The position numbers were made by a program, and so were the translations under genes. Under the pieces are notes generated by a model. The model ran no database searches. It was not told the DNA's origin and worked only from the letters and a program-made list of their open reading frames with translations. Positions 1-11,989 of a DNA stretch of 64,000 nucleotides are shown here, one piece after another; position 1 is the stretch's first letter, and each line of letters begins with the position of its first letter. The stretch spans positions 15,667,752 to 15,731,751 of the forward strand of contig NC_073692.1 of assembly GCF_029784155.1 (NCBI RefSeq). Direction: 5' to 3'. The stretch is from Uranotaenia lowii (Eukaryota > Arthropoda > Insecta > Diptera > Culicidae).

Positions 1-2240
1 AGCGGACTTAGTGTTTTCATCCTCAGAGGCCGAGAAATCCGATGGAGGGGGGGTAATGGAGCTGGGTAGGGCATGGTGATAGTGCTGTTCCAGTTGTACC
101 GGATTGCGCACATACATTCGCTTCCGCGGGGGTAGGTCAGACTCATCCTCGGACAGATCTGAATGATTTGGGGTGGTGAAATCCTTTGCAAGCATCTCGG
201 GGACACGCTGGTGTTGTTCTAGCTTGCGTTTTAAAGCCTGCTTCACTTGGCTTGAGGTCTGTAATAAGGAAAAGAGAAAAAGACAAAAGTCAATTAACAT
301 TTCACCGCGGTAATTGTATAGTGGCGGAAGTTATCGAGGTGTAACACTAACCATGATTAAAGCGGAGGAGAAACAAAAACTTTGCCAACCTAAATGAATC
401 TGTTTGAACTGTTGAAGGCCAACGGAACTGTCGAATCGACGCGCGTCCGCGTTGTTGGAAAGTGACCAAAACACGCGCTCAGTCGCACGTATACCCTGAT
501 CTCGAGCACAAAATGGGTGTGTAATCGCGGCTCTTAATCCCAGGCAAAGTTGTGTCATTATTTCCAGTAGCAGCACTAGCAGCTATTTCTGGAGGTCGAA
601 CCGAGAGAGAGCGCAAAAGGAGTGAAATAAAGAGCGAACAGGAATGTAACCGACCGACGTCATTGCAAACCCAGCAGGCCGTTGCTGATGCCAAGCGAGA
701 GCAAAAGTTTGAAGAGAGCGGGAGCAGAAATATTTTAGCAAAAAGATCAAGCGACGACGACGAAGCCGGACCGGTTTGTTTGTCGAAGCGAGAGCAGCCA
801 GCGCTCCTCGTAGGGTCCAAAGTTCAGTTGGGCTTGAATGCCATTTAAAAAAGCGAATCATGCACTGTTCACGTGAACACCAGCTGATTCCGAGTGCGCA
901 CTGCGTGATCGTATCGTGATCAATGAGCGGGAGCGAGACGGGTGCCGTTTGTGTTCAAAGATGCCGGGCGCTAGAGCGTGATGGATGGAGCGGTGCCTAG
1001 GACAATGAGAGCGCTCACACCCTTCTTTCGTACGAATGGACGGACGAACGAACGGACAAGGCAGCGCGTCAGCCGCCGCTGCTGACGTCGGTGCCTGCTG
1101 GTGGCGCGCGCTTAGGGTGAGAGTTTTTTTTCCTCTGCTATTACTGTTGCGCGCGGTTTTCTACCAACGCGACGGCTGCCGGGGCGTGGATGAGTATTGG
1201 AATCCGCACGGCTGTCACGTTGCAAACCGTCGCCTTTTCACTCAAAAAAAAAAAAAACTGCTCTCATTGCACTTTAATTTTATCCACCGAAAGCAACTAT
1301 TTTTAGTTTGTAGTTTGTGAGCAGCGCTAGCACAAATTTTGTATGCTTATGCGATTGCAACACACGGCACGGCGCGGCAGAGCACGCGTTTGGTCAAAGT
1401 CCACGCCTGCCGTTGAGCGGATTGCCAGTACTAACGCTTTAGAAGAGTGCATCTTGGACCTGTTAGTGAGGGGCACATTTTACTGAAGGTTGCAAAACTT
1501 ACACCATATTCAGACGAAGGTGTTTCTTTGTTGTTTTACTTGCACAAAGGTGCAAGTAACTGCACCTAATTCCTAGAACTATTTGAAAAGCGGTGGCAGC
1601 TGCTGCTGCTGCTTCTTCTCTTCAGGTTTTAATATAGTGGGACCATGCGGAGGTTGGTTTGCACATGAAGGGTTTGTTCTAGACGTGTCTGATCATGCTC
1701 CCGATGGGTGATCCGCCAGGAGTGGATACAGTTAATTAATTTCGCGATGTGACCACATCGTTGTCTCAGTGAGTACTACAAGGTGACATATCAAAACTGA
1801 GGGAGATCCTATTTTTAGTCGGGGTCACATACATTTTTTCCATCTATTTTGGTTCGTTTTTAGGTGAAAGTTAGGATTCCTTTTTTTAAGTTTTTCGAAA
1901 CGAAAAATGAATCACGTGATGGTAAACTGTTTCAAAAATTCAAGACTGATTGACGGACCTCAATTTTGAGGGAGACTGTGGTAATGTTGCGAAATGTTGA
2001 AAAACCACCTTTGCAAGAATTACACCAAAAACATGAAAAGGAAGACGACTTGCATTTTTGTAAAAATAATTTTTTTTTTCAACATTCTGGCAACGAATTT
2101 GAAAAAATGTTCTAAAAATTGACTTCTCAACCTACCTTTGGGTCTTTTAGCCCGGTGTCCAAGGGTGGAGTCGCTGGTGGCGATAGTAGTATTCCTGTAT
2201 CCATTCTGGCGATTGCCGCTGCTGATACTGCTGGTTTCAT
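1..2240 (-). CDS. 5' part of a host nuclear-protein gene (two coding exons, runs off the window)
   Basis: Exon 1 starts at an ATG at 2240 and ends at 2136 at a donor reading AAAG/GTAGGT (35 codons). Exon 2 starts at 258 after a long pyrimidine tract ending in TTATTACAG, and stays open to base 1 (86 codons). Both junctions are phase 0 and only one frame of exon 2 is open. The 121 visible residues are low-complexity: SPPATPPLDTG in exon 1, a basic KQALKRKLEQ stretch, an acidic SEDESD, a PPRKR nuclear-localisation-like motif and a second acidic SEDEN. This looks like the disordered N-terminus of a transcription regulator; any DNA-binding domain would lie left of the window. A second in-frame Met is codon 13. 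A Krueppel-like factor of the cabut/KLF10 type is a weak guess from the MDT..SPPATPP start and the E-box-rich promoter. I do not recognise the family with confidence. Confidence 0.65.
863..881 (+). promoter_or_regulatory. Palindromic E-box element, copy 1 (first intron)
   Basis: CACTGTTCACGTGAACACC occurs here, with the 14-bp perfect palindrome TGTTCACGTGAACA at 866-879 centred on the E-box CACGTG. The right flank (GATTCCGAGTGC, then TGCGTGATC) is similar to the flank of copy 2, so copies 1 and 2 share about 50 bp. CACGTG is bound by bHLH factors such as CLOCK/CYCLE, Max/Mlx and USF/MITF relatives; which one acts here is unknown. Confidence 0.5.
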
Positions 2241-3224
2241 AGAACGAATTCCTTCTAGTAACACTACTTTCCTAACAGCACTTGCTGCTGGCTGATTGTA
2301 ACACTTCTGATTTTGTTTTCCACACTACGGGAACTGAGTGAGCTGCAGATTCTGCTCTCAACTACAGTAGGCTTTGGGGGGCCTCTAGATTACACAATTG
2401 GGTTGCACTGCACAAGATTCCGGTTTGCTTTGATGGCTTAACCAAAAATTTCCGTTTTGCTTTCTTTGGGGTGCACTGATTTTAAATCACAACTTCCTCA
2501 CTTGAAGTACGATTTTGCTTGATTAACCGAGACTTGGCGCACGGATTCGCACAATTTCACTTCACACGTCTGCTTTCTTCGACGGCACAGAATGTTGTAA
2601 GCCTTTGTTTAGGGTTTACACTGGTCTACATAGCTGCTGAGGCGGCTACCAACACAACACCAACACGACCTCCCGGATTGGGAGAGTAGCAAAAAAAACA
2701 CATCCACTTGTGTCGGTATTGGTGCTGCTCTGTTCGACCAGAGCATGTCCGTACACGCCAGGCAATGTTTGAATGGTACAGGGTGATTCGTCAGAATTGA
2801 ACCGACCCACACCACACCACACTACTCTGCCTGTTTCTTTGCACAGTTTCGATTTTCCTCCTTGAGCCGGATGATGATTCTCTCTTCGGGGGGATGATTG
2901 TTTTATTTTTTCGGGGCTGATAGTACGGGCTGTTTTTGTCGAACGGTATCTCTAAATTGGGATCGGGACAGGAATAGTTCCACTCGGTCAATGGGTGGTC
3001 GAGATTAGCAACCTTAGGTTTAAATTCGTTTCTAATAGGTAGAACCGAAGATAAAACACGACAAAGGTTAGGTCAGGTTCAAGAATACTCTAGTTCGTCG
3101 CTCCCCCTTGTTCCATGTTCAAAAAAAATATTCCTTGCGCCTCCGAGGAAAGACGGGACATGCAGCTACCGACAGGATCACGGGCGGTCACGTTTGTGCC
3201 GAGTGATTCCCACAAGCACCCCAT

Positions 3225-3232
3225 TGACGTCA
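3225..3232. promoter_or_regulatory. CRE-like TGACGTCA site
   Basis: Perfect palindromic CREB/ATF consensus within the proposed leader, about 240 bases downstream of the proposed transcription start. Only the 8-mer supports it. Confidence 0.25.
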
Positions 3233-3464
3233 CTGGCCGTAACCTTTCGAGCCACCCTTTAACTCTGGTGGGCGCCCCTTTTTCGTCGTATTGGTGTTGA
3301 GCCAGAGCAGCCATCCAGCTAGCATAGCAAGTTACACACCCATCCTCCGTCACAGCACAGCTACCCGGTCCGGTCGGTTCTGCTACCAGCCGCCATCAGC
3401 TCAAACACAAACAACTCTCGCACACCACCATCTAGCAGCAGTTAGAAAACGGGTGTGTGTACGT

Positions 3465-3501
3465 GACTGTGTGGGTTAGTTAGTCATTCGGTGTTTTTAT
3501 A
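3465..3501 (-). promoter_or_regulatory. Candidate core promoter (TATA box plus initiator) of the minus-strand gene
   Basis: On the minus strand TATAAAAA lies at 3501-3494. CACAGTC, close to the arthropod initiator, has its A at 3468, 33 bases from the first T of the TATA box. A palindromic CACGTG site lies about 35 bases upstream of the TATA box. The start codon at 2240 is 1.2 kb downstream, so the leader would be long, or contain an intron I cannot place. Confidence 0.4.
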
Positions 3502-3532
3502 CTGATCACGCACCGAGCATTCGGTATCACTC

Positions 3533-3551
3533 GGTGTTCACGTGAACAGTG
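3533..3551 (-). promoter_or_regulatory. Palindromic E-box element, copy 2 (just upstream of the TATA box)
   Basis: This is the same 19-mer as copy 1, in minus orientation, with the palindrome at 3535-3548. Downstream on the minus strand it is followed by GATACCGAATGC and TGCGTGATC, then the TATA box. Its position just upstream of the proposed transcription start makes it the likeliest functional copy. Confidence 0.5.
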
Positions 3552-3850
3552 GCTGATGAGCTCACCGGCAGGCAGCCGCCCGCCGACACAGACCTACACC
3601 CGGGCGGCCGGCCTGGCCAATCAGAGGCCGGGGGCTTGGTTGCATTGGCAAATCCACCGCTATCTGCTAGCTGGCAGCAGCAGGAACAACAACAACGACC
3701 TAGCGAGGCATTCGGTTTGGTTTGGTTTGGTTTGGAGGCAAAGCTGCTTTGGTATGCTGCTGCTGTGTGGTAGAAAATGCTCGATGTTTTTTTTCTGGGG
3801 ATGGGTGGTGTTTTGGGTCGGTAGGGTAGACAACGAGTTCGGGGGACAGG

Positions 3851-3869
3851 CACTGTTCACGTGAACACC
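3851..3869 (+). promoter_or_regulatory. Palindromic E-box element, copy 3
   Basis: Third exact copy of the 19-mer, palindrome at 3854-3867, about 380 bp upstream of the proposed transcription start. Its right flank (GGCTGAACG) diverges from copies 1 and 2. Confidence 0.5.
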
Positions 3870-4084
3870 GGCTGAACGAACGCCGAGCCGCGCCGTTGCT
3901 GTTTTGGTCGGTAGGTCGGTCGGTTGCTTTTGAGTCAAGTCAAGTATCGAGAGATGGGAGAGTACGAGGCCGTTTTGGCGTAGCTAGCCAGTTCAAGGTG
4001 ACTGTGTACACATCTACTTTCGACGCCGGGTTATTGCTGCTGCTGCTGCTGCTGGTGGAAATGGGGGGTGGATTGGTGGGCGTA

Positions 4085-4092
4085 TGACGTCA
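4085..4092. promoter_or_regulatory. CRE-like TGACGTCA site
   Basis: Second perfect CREB/ATF 8-mer, about 600 bases upstream of the proposed transcription start. Confidence 0.25.
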
Positions 4093-4449
4093 CACACAGT
4101 GCCTCACTGACTGACTGACTCCGGCCGGAGCGTGTGTTGCGTGTTGCGTCTTTCGCCTGCCTACAACAGCACCTGGTTTAGATCTTTACCCCATAGCGCA
4201 GAATGAAAGGGGGATTTTGTGCGGAAAACGCGCGCACTTACTGTTGGGTTTTTCTACGTACAGTAGTTTTGAACTTTTTTTTCTTCTTTCAGTCCTGTTT
4301 GATTGCTAAGTGGAGGCTCATGAAGCAAGTCAGAGACTGTGGTGTTCGTTCGTTCGTTTTTCGGACCCTAGGAACTGGCTCAATCCTGATAAAACTGAAG
4401 GAAACTCTCAGCAGCAACTGTAACCGATAGGAGGAAGCGTGACGAATTT

Positions 4450-6200
4450 TACATTTTTTACAATTACAATTTCATTGAAAAATTTCAAATAGAGACCAAA
4501 AAGTTTGCAAAAAAAATTGAAATAAATACAAGCAACGGTTTTAATTTTGCTGTAGCAAGCAAGTACAGTGTAAGGACAAGAGCTATTTATTTAGCTACTG
4601 TGGCTATATAATGCGTTCCGATGGCTGTATCATGTTGCTCGCGATGAAATTGACAGTCAACTTTCTTGGTAGATGATCCTTCTTTTTAGCTCCGATGACT
4701 AATGCAGGCTCAAACACAAACATTTGCTTGTCGCTGCGCACTTGAACTCGAGAGTATTCATATCGGATAGTGCTGGTTTCCATTGTCCATCCGCAATAAA
4801 AGATACAATGGCCATCATTCCATGTTAGATTCAAAGATTCAGCAAGATTTGTTAGCTTTCTATAATTTTATCTGTTTAATAGTTTTTTTTGCATTTATTT
4901 TATAGGAATTTAAACTTTACAGAAGGCATTTGTCTCCAGAGTTTGGATATTTTTTTTGGGATTTTAAACCATTTGGTTCGGGGAACTAAAATGAAGGGGG
5001 AAAATTCGTCAATGATCACACAAATTGTGAAGCCAATGATTGAATTTGTGGAAATTTGTGGCAATTTATTATAGAAAATTTGAAGGTTTTCACTCCAAAT
5101 GCAAAGAATTCTCTCTTGATTTCAATCCCTTGATTTGGTTTATTCAATGATCCGAAAATCGCTCAAGAAAACCAATCAGGATTTGTTTCAAGCTAGCAAA
5201 TGTTTTCTTTGATTACTGCGATACGCACGCGATTAAGGTTAAGGTTGCACGATTTTATAAAACTTACACCATCTAGGTAGATACAAAAAAATCCATCGAG
5301 TGGCATCGTGTGCTCCCTTTGCTGCTCATAACGTGGTCAATTAGAGGTGGTCGACATACTTGTTAATATATTCAGAGCGTCGCTCACTGACTGATTCAGA
5401 AACATTTAGCCTAGCATCATCGTCCATCATGTTTGTTATCGATAGACAATCATGAATGTTTCAAAAAATTTTTTTTGAAGAAATGCTATAGGACCACATG
5501 TTGACAAAATCTGGTGCACGGGCTCGCCACTTCATTGCGGTTAGCTAGTAATGATTTATACCCCTCTCCGCAAAGCAAATCGTAAATAATCATCTGATAG
5601 CCTCCATGGATCGCTCAAAACTGATACATATCAGTTGTGATTCTAGGAGGTTGAAAATCATCAGGGAAGGCAATCACTATCGAGACGCCCGATTACTGAT
5701 ATTCTGCGTCCTTCCCTGCCCAGCTAATTTTTCAGAAGTGTTTCAAATATAGAAGCGTCGTTGCCATGCATAATTATGTGTATGTCTTAGTTGGAGAAGG
5801 AAAAATTGACTGCTATGATTTTTTGCCTCCGAATGCAGTCAAGCATGGCTCAGTGAAAATAAGTGATTTTCGGAACATTGTGTTTATTCATCCCCACGTC
5901 AGTTTAGATAATTTTTGTTCAGGGATTTTCATCCCATTGGATGATTCATCCCATCTTTACTCTCAGAGCTACTTATTGCACTAGCGATAACCAACTGCGA
6001 TTGTCAACAGGCGTTTTGAGCAATGATAGAAAGAATCAGATATTTCTTCTGCTGCCGAACAACTTATTGTTTAGAATTCGTTACTCCAAAAAAATCAAAT
6101 TGGATCAATGCAGTTAAAATCCGAAATTTTCGGGCTGGTATTTGGAAACCTACCCAAGTAACAATTTAGGTTTAATTCCAACCTTAACAGTTCGCTTAAG
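4450..6200. other. AT-rich intergenic DNA
   Basis: No ORF here resembles a protein and I see no tandem repeat, RNA gene or element end. Short ORFs at 4604-4834 and 5766-5984 have no recognisable motif. Confidence 0.4.
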
Positions 6201-6204
6201 CCAA

Positions 6205-6571
6205 CCAGCGACGATGAAAATCATCAGCGATTGGTGGCCTGGCAACTGGATCTCGAATGAAGAACTACGTCACCGGTGTCATCAAAGGGCGCTAGAAATC
6301 GAGATTCGGGAACGTAAGTGAAGATGGAAAGATGAAAACGAGATTTGCAGAGAGGCGCTAGATTGGAATCCAGAAGGTCATCGAAGAAGAGGCAGACCCA
6401 GAAACTCGTGGCGGCGAAGCCTAGCCGCTGAAATCCGAACTTTCGACGAGAATCTTGACTGGGACCAGGTGAAGACGCTGGCTCCGGATCGTCAACAGTG
6501 GAGGTCTTTTACCGCGGCCCTATGCACCGGAGGATCGGCGCGGGATCATTAGGTAAGTAAGTAAGTAAAAG
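6205..6571 (+). mobile_element. RTE-type non-LTR retrotransposon, 3'-end fragment (copy A)
   Basis: The reading, with short breaks, gives the C-terminal tail of an RTE polyprotein: WWPGNWISNEEL, ICREALDWNPEGHRRRGRPR, WRRSLAAEIR, WDQVKTLAPDRQQWRSF and a final ALCTGG before the stop. The copy ends in a short GTAA microsatellite (GGTAAGTAAGTAAGTA), a usual tail for RTE-clade elements. The same C-terminus and tail recur at 21180-21495. A small deletion near 6310-6330 breaks the frame, so this is a dead 5'-truncated copy. Confidence 0.75.
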
Positions 6572-7159
6572 ATGAAAAATGTCATATCAATCCAGCAAAC
6601 ACCTCGAGAATCGGCAATCGACAGCCGTTGGTCTCCTCTTAGGTGATTTTTTAGGGTGAAAAACCGAAACTTATAGCCCGTCATATACTCCAGCGTCGTT
6701 ATTGATCCATATTAAAGTTTAAGGTTTTCAAAATTGAACTGTGATGCTTGTTCCCAATACCTTTCTTTAAGTTTGTTGAACAATTTTTATCATCAGGGGG
6801 TGCAACTATTTTTCCATAGGTAAAAAGTGGCAGTTGGTTGACCTTAGCTGATCGCATACTAAACATAAAACTGTGTGGGCGTCCTTATTTCCACACACTT
6901 AACTTAAATTACCGAGTTCGGTCATTTGTTTTCCGAACCAGTTCTGTAATTTAAAAAAAAGAAACGATTCTTGACTTACCGAAGTTCGTCAAGAATTATG
7001 TAAAGCATGGATCATCTTAAATCTGGTCGCACTGTTTATTACATGTCATAGCGCTCCTAGTTGTCGGATCTGGAATGTTTGGACAGTACTGTGTTTTGGG
7101 ATGTTTCCTCTATCAGTGGTGGAAATTTCATTACGATTTGTTTTGTTTCAAAAAAGTTA

Positions 7160-7795
7160 CACGTGATGGAAGCCGCGAGAAGAAAATTAATTTTGGACAC
7201 CCACGTCAAAAACACGACGTGGTCGAGTTCAAAAATCGCGAAATCGTTACAAATGGTCGGCAGGGTCATACCAAGCGTCATAGTGGAACTAAGGATCGTA
7301 AACTGCATTTGTAGGTGTTGAGAACGATCAAGGCAAACCCAGGGCAGTCGGACTATGACATCGCCAAGAAATTCAATGCCGACCGGTGGACCGTCAGAAG
7401 GAGTCGTCTGTGCGAAGGAATTCGATCTTATTTATCGGGCCAGTAAGCAACCAAACCGGACATTGAAGAGGAATGTAGCCAAATTACGTGCCCGGAAGTT
7501 ATACAACAAGATACGAACAACGAAGTACGACGGATGCATCCTCATGGATGACGAAACTTACTTGAAGATGGATTTTGGGAAACTTCCAGGCCAAAAGTTT
7601 CATAAAGCCACTGGTCGGTATGATGGCCCCGGCAAGTTCAAAATCGTTTTCGCCGATAAGTTTACAAGACAGTATTTGATCTGGCAAGGTATTTGCAGCT
7701 GCGGACGGAAAACCCCGGTTTTTGTGACAAATAAGACCATGGACTCCAAGATGTACAAGGAGGAGTGCCTGAGAAAACGTGTTTCCGTACATTAG
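7160..7795 (+). mobile_element. Tc1/mariner-superfamily transposase remnant
   Basis: From about 7166 the plus strand encodes MEAARRKLILDTHVKN and SSSKIAKSLQM (first helix-turn-helix). After a frame change at about 7240-7320 it continues with IKANPGQSDYDIAKKFNAD (second helix-turn-helix). After another change it gives KIRTTKYDGCILMDDETYLK with the first catalytic Asp (MDDETY), then LPGQKFHKATG and ICSCGRKTPVFVTNKTMD. The ORF stops at 7795, before the second Asp and the Glu. It is related to the element at 45339-46589 (VVMDDETYVK, QLPGQEFYTAKG). I could not find its inverted repeats. Confidence 0.75.
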
Positions 7796-7799
7796 ATCT

Positions 7800-9390
7800 C
7801 ACTAAGGACCAGTAAATTTTTGGCGCCTAGCACAACGTTTAAAATCTGAATCAGTGCTTTGAGCATCGGCGGAGTTTTTCTTGTTGCAATTATTAACTTT
7901 GGCATTCTTTTAGCCGTGGAAGAGATTAGTGTTTGTTTATTTCAATGACCTCTTGATAAAGTTTCTTTTCACCTATTTAGAAATAAATAATCTGGTTGCC
8001 CGACGAAAGTGCTCTATTTGCTGAATATGGTCACACCGGATGAGTTGAAGGGCGAAGACGAGTATGAAGACATCCGTGGGAGACCTTAAGTACATAACAA
8101 AAATATGCTCATACGCTTATGATCTTAGTTTTGTCATGTTCTTTCACGTAGGAAAGGAATTTTTGATGAAACATCAATGAGTCACACAAAAGCAACCAAT
8201 TTGCAAATCAAAGCTTGTGGGGAATTGTGGGCCACATTTTGTGGAGTATCTTGGCCCACCTATATTTTGGTGTTTTTAAACACATTCAGAACATAAAATA
8301 CGTTGTTTATACCTGCAAAGTTTGCTTGTGCCAAATAAAGAGCTGTGAAAAATATTGTGTCCTTTTTTTCTAATGCGCTAGAGACGAACATAAATCCTAT
8401 TTAAGGAATTTTGATGAAACGTTCGTAAGCAAGGAACTAGGAACTATTCGATCATATACAACTCTCTTTTTTAGTTCTTCATCTAAAATCGCTTTAAAAT
8501 AACTTAATGAATAATGAAATTTCAGTTTTGGGTCAACTCATAAACTTTGCACGTTATCTAGTCACTCTCCCCTACTTTTTACCCCTAAATGTATGCAGCA
8601 CCCTTATGTTTTTTCATTAAAAACATTTTTGATAGAAAAAAATTGTAAAATTTAATACGATCAAAACAAAAAAAGATTGCACTTGGTGTATTAGGTGTTA
8701 TGACATCACAAATGTATAAAAAAAAACTATACATTTCCAAACGTTTTCATTTGATTTTTCATTAAAAACCTAGTTTTTTGTAACCCACCTCTTTTTAGTA
8801 GTAGGGTGAAAATCGCATGTTTTTGTAAATTTAAAAATAACCGGTGAAACCAATAATTTTTTTGACTGCATCAATTTGATGTCCTTAAAATGATCCTTAA
8901 AATTTTTGATTTACAAGCGATTATCTGTGAATGCTACAAAGCTGAAGATTTAATTTTGTTCGACACTTTCAAGTGTTTTTAAAGTTGAAGAGAAATAATA
9001 TTCGATTTTCAGTAAAGGTTTCTTACAAATTCTGCTAAAAAAAATCATGATTGAGTTTTGAACCAATACAAAATTCGAAAATGACATCAAATGGACTCGG
9101 TCTATCGTTGTTGTTTTTTTTTTTTATCGGTGGATAACTTTTTTATCACTGAGACACGATGTTAGGTCTGTTTATTGTTTGTTGGGCGAATCAGACAAGT
9201 TAATTGACCTGATTCACCATTTCTCTAATCTAAAGGCTCGGATGACGCTTTGTTAAACCCCTCATTTCCCATATTTTCATGGAATTAATCAATCTCACTT
9301 TTATTCAAATTTACGCTCACTGTTAGATCCCCTAAGACTTCTATAAGAATGTACCACATGATTTTTGGTCGCATAGTTGATTTCCAGCTG
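7800..9390. other. AT-rich intergenic DNA
   Basis: No supported gene, RNA or element was seen. It contains homopolymer A/T runs and no ORF with recognisable similarity. Confidence 0.4.
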
Positions 9391-9396
9391 TTTGGG

Positions 9397-9520
9397 AATG
9401 AGACTTTCCAAGTTTTTTCACGATCCTGTACAGAAATGTTGGTCAATGAATTTATTCATAAGACACTCCGAGATAGTGTCTTATGAATCGTGATCGTGAA
9501 AAATCTTGGAAAGTCTCATT
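9397..9520. repeat. Two-stage inverted repeat (strong hairpin)
   Basis: The outer arms 9397-9425 and 9492-9520 are complementary over 29 bases with one mismatch. Inside, 9454-9466 (ATTCATAAGACAC) pairs perfectly with 9476-9488 around a 9-base loop. The left side has about 28 unpaired bases between the two stems. It could be a small foldback element or a structured RNA; nothing in the sequence decides. Confidence 0.6.
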
Positions 9521-9529
9521 ACTACATGA

Positions 9530-11985
9530 CAATCGCCCCAAAATTTGCACATTTAAACATTACATTATTAGCTGGTATCACTGAAAATTTCATCAATTTT
9601 CATCATTCCGTTCAGAAGTTATTCACAAATGAAAGTGTTGCATTTTTGGATTGTTTTCGAATAGAGTCCTTATTATGTTTATTTTGATGGAACTTGCTGA
9701 AAAATTTATATTGAAATTTAACAAAATTTATTAGCAATATGTTTACGAGGTGCATAGAATAAAACAGCTTATTTTGAATAATTTTTGGGCGCTGATTCCA
9801 AATATTCATGACATTTTTTTAACAGCTTTTATTTTCGATATAATTTATGGAAATAGATAAAAAAAAATCATTGAAAAAATGAGTGCACATTATTGGCACA
9901 AATGTAGCACATTACAAATATTTCTTGGCTCAACGATCATCTTTCCCGAAGACCGCGAGCAATTTTGGCTTCTGAGAAAAAAGTTAGTGAAGTTTTCTTT
10001 TTATTAATTTTTCCCATAACTGCAAAAAAACAGGAATTTTGACGAAATTTTAAAAAAGATTTAAATTAAATTGATTCTTTCGTGGGTATTTTTAAAACTT
10101 TATTCGAAATCGTTTCGCGGTCTTCGAAACAGAAACCGAAATGCCATCTAACTAAAATTTAAAAAAAATTAATGTCGTATCGCGAATTTCCACCATGTTC
10201 TTTTATTTAAAGGAATTCAACAGCAAGCTAGCATTCTTCCCAAACCACATCGATCATGTTGGGAAAAACTGTACAAGACGCACCAGTTAAGCATAATCGC
10301 TATTTACAGCGATACCAATTATCTAAGAACCAAATTGAAAGTTTACGATGATTCAGAGATCAGATTTACGTATCATTTTATTTTGAAATTCGGGGTTTCT
10401 CAAAAGTTAACAGCATTCCAAATTTGAACGTAAAATACGTAGTTTTGTGGCCATTCTGCCCCAATTTTGATGTGATTGATTTTAGTTAAAATAGGTGAGA
10501 AGTTAGTAAAATACAACAAAATATTTATAGTCTTCCGAAAGTGCATTAGAGTGGAAAAAGCTGTAGTAGATAGTAGATAAGCTGTAGTTTCATCAGATTT
10601 CGTAGGCTTTCAAGTTTCATGTTGATTCCACTAATCCTTCTGTTTCTAAAAACTAGAGTCTTTTTAATGAACTTTTCTTGTAATAAATGATGAAAAACCT
10701 TGTTTACTACAATAAAAGTGAAGAAAAACATCATGAGAAGCCATAGGATAGTGTATTTTTGAGAAACATTGGTATTGGCCATTTTACTCATTTTGTACAG
10801 TTTTCCCCTTCATTTTGTATATTCGTTCAAAACATAGTCTGAGCAGATGTCTTGGAATATTTTATAATTTGTTTTCTATTATTTCTATTATTTATCACTA
10901 TCATTTTCGTCATTTTTCGACATATTTATCATTTTTGTTATTCTTTGTCATTTTTATTGTTTTCGTTATTTTTTGAATTTTTGCCATTTTTGTCCATCGA
11001 ACTGAATCAAAATGAGGACAAATTTAGTTCATTGTTTTCGTATACATGTGAGTAATCCTGCTTGAATATTATTTATCTTTTCCATTCGACACGCCTCGTA
11101 CAGCACGCGTCTCGTGTTGTTATTGTCGAAAGGTGTTCGAAAGAAAAACAAAATTTGACGATGGTCATGGGGATTTTCTGCTACCGATCTTCTGGGTTTA
11201 GCTAAAGGAAAGCATTGCGATGTGACCGGTTGTTGTTCCATGCGTCGTGGTGGAAATTTGCCACCAGCAATCTGGTTCGCGTGGCGTAGGTCCTGTTCGA
11301 ACAGGTTTTTGCTCGCCCGGCTCCGGATCGACAATGTTTGCTAGAAAAATGAATCAACAGGACCGGCAAACATTTTCCTCCGAACGGTGATTTTATGTCT
11401 CCTAAACGATCCTTTTTTGTGATTAAATGGTGAGATAGTTCGAAATCACGATGACTCACTACTTGGCGGGATGTTTTATTTTCCATGATTGGTCCAGCAA
11501 CAGACGCCAGCAGTGGGTGGTTCGTTTTTTTTTCTGATAAGCTGATTTGAAAATCACTCTCCGTTATCGAAGAACGAATCGATGTGTAATCTTTTAGTTT
11601 ATTGCAGCCACATTTGAATCGTCATTACTCTAGCAAGGTGCTTTCTAACGACGAAGACGACGACGACGATGAGATAGGGTTTTTATCAGTTATCTTTATG
11701 ACGAAATTGATTGGAACTATATGGCGTGATTGTTTTCACCCAAACCGGAAACTCAGTTTTGTGATTGTTTGGTGGAGTGACTCAACAAAAGGTCCCGAAT
11801 AGAGCTGAGAAGGTTTGGCTTTTCCTGAAGGTAAGCCTAGGTTTGTGACTAAATGTCCTGTCAAGTGGGGTTTAGATGGGGAGAATGAAAAATTTCCTTA
11901 TTTGTAATTCTGAAGTCGTGTTCAACAATTTTAAAACTGACATTTTTGTCAATTTTGAAATTTATCTTTTTTATTATAATTTTTT
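9530..11985. other. AT-rich intergenic DNA with a degenerate satellite seed
   Basis: No gene is supported. From about 10875 to 10995 there are imperfect ATTTTYGTY units (ATTTTCGTC, ATTTTTCGAC, ATTTTTGTT, ATTTTTATTG), a degenerate relative of the large array that starts near 12 kb. ORFs on the minus strand at 11029-11486 overlap one another and show no family motif. Confidence 0.4.
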
Positions 11986-11989
11986 TAGC

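Larger units (their letters stand above)
2241..4440 (-). other. GC-rich leader and upstream region of the minus-strand gene
   Basis: This stretch is clearly richer in G+C than the rest of the window and carries no recognisable protein. On the minus strand, between the proposed transcription start and the ATG, there is an 87-codon upstream ORF (3353 to 3090) whose product resembles nothing I know. Upstream of the TATA box are two copies of a palindromic E-box and two TGACGTCA sites. Short TTTGG and CTG runs occur at 3716-3734 and 4035-4052. I read it as promoter and 5' UTR, not as a second gene. Confidence 0.4.

Noticed and set aside
552..861. Overlapping ORFs of 92-113 codons on both strands in the first intron
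   Set aside because: They lie in the intron of the minus-strand gene, overlap each other in several frames and show no family motif.
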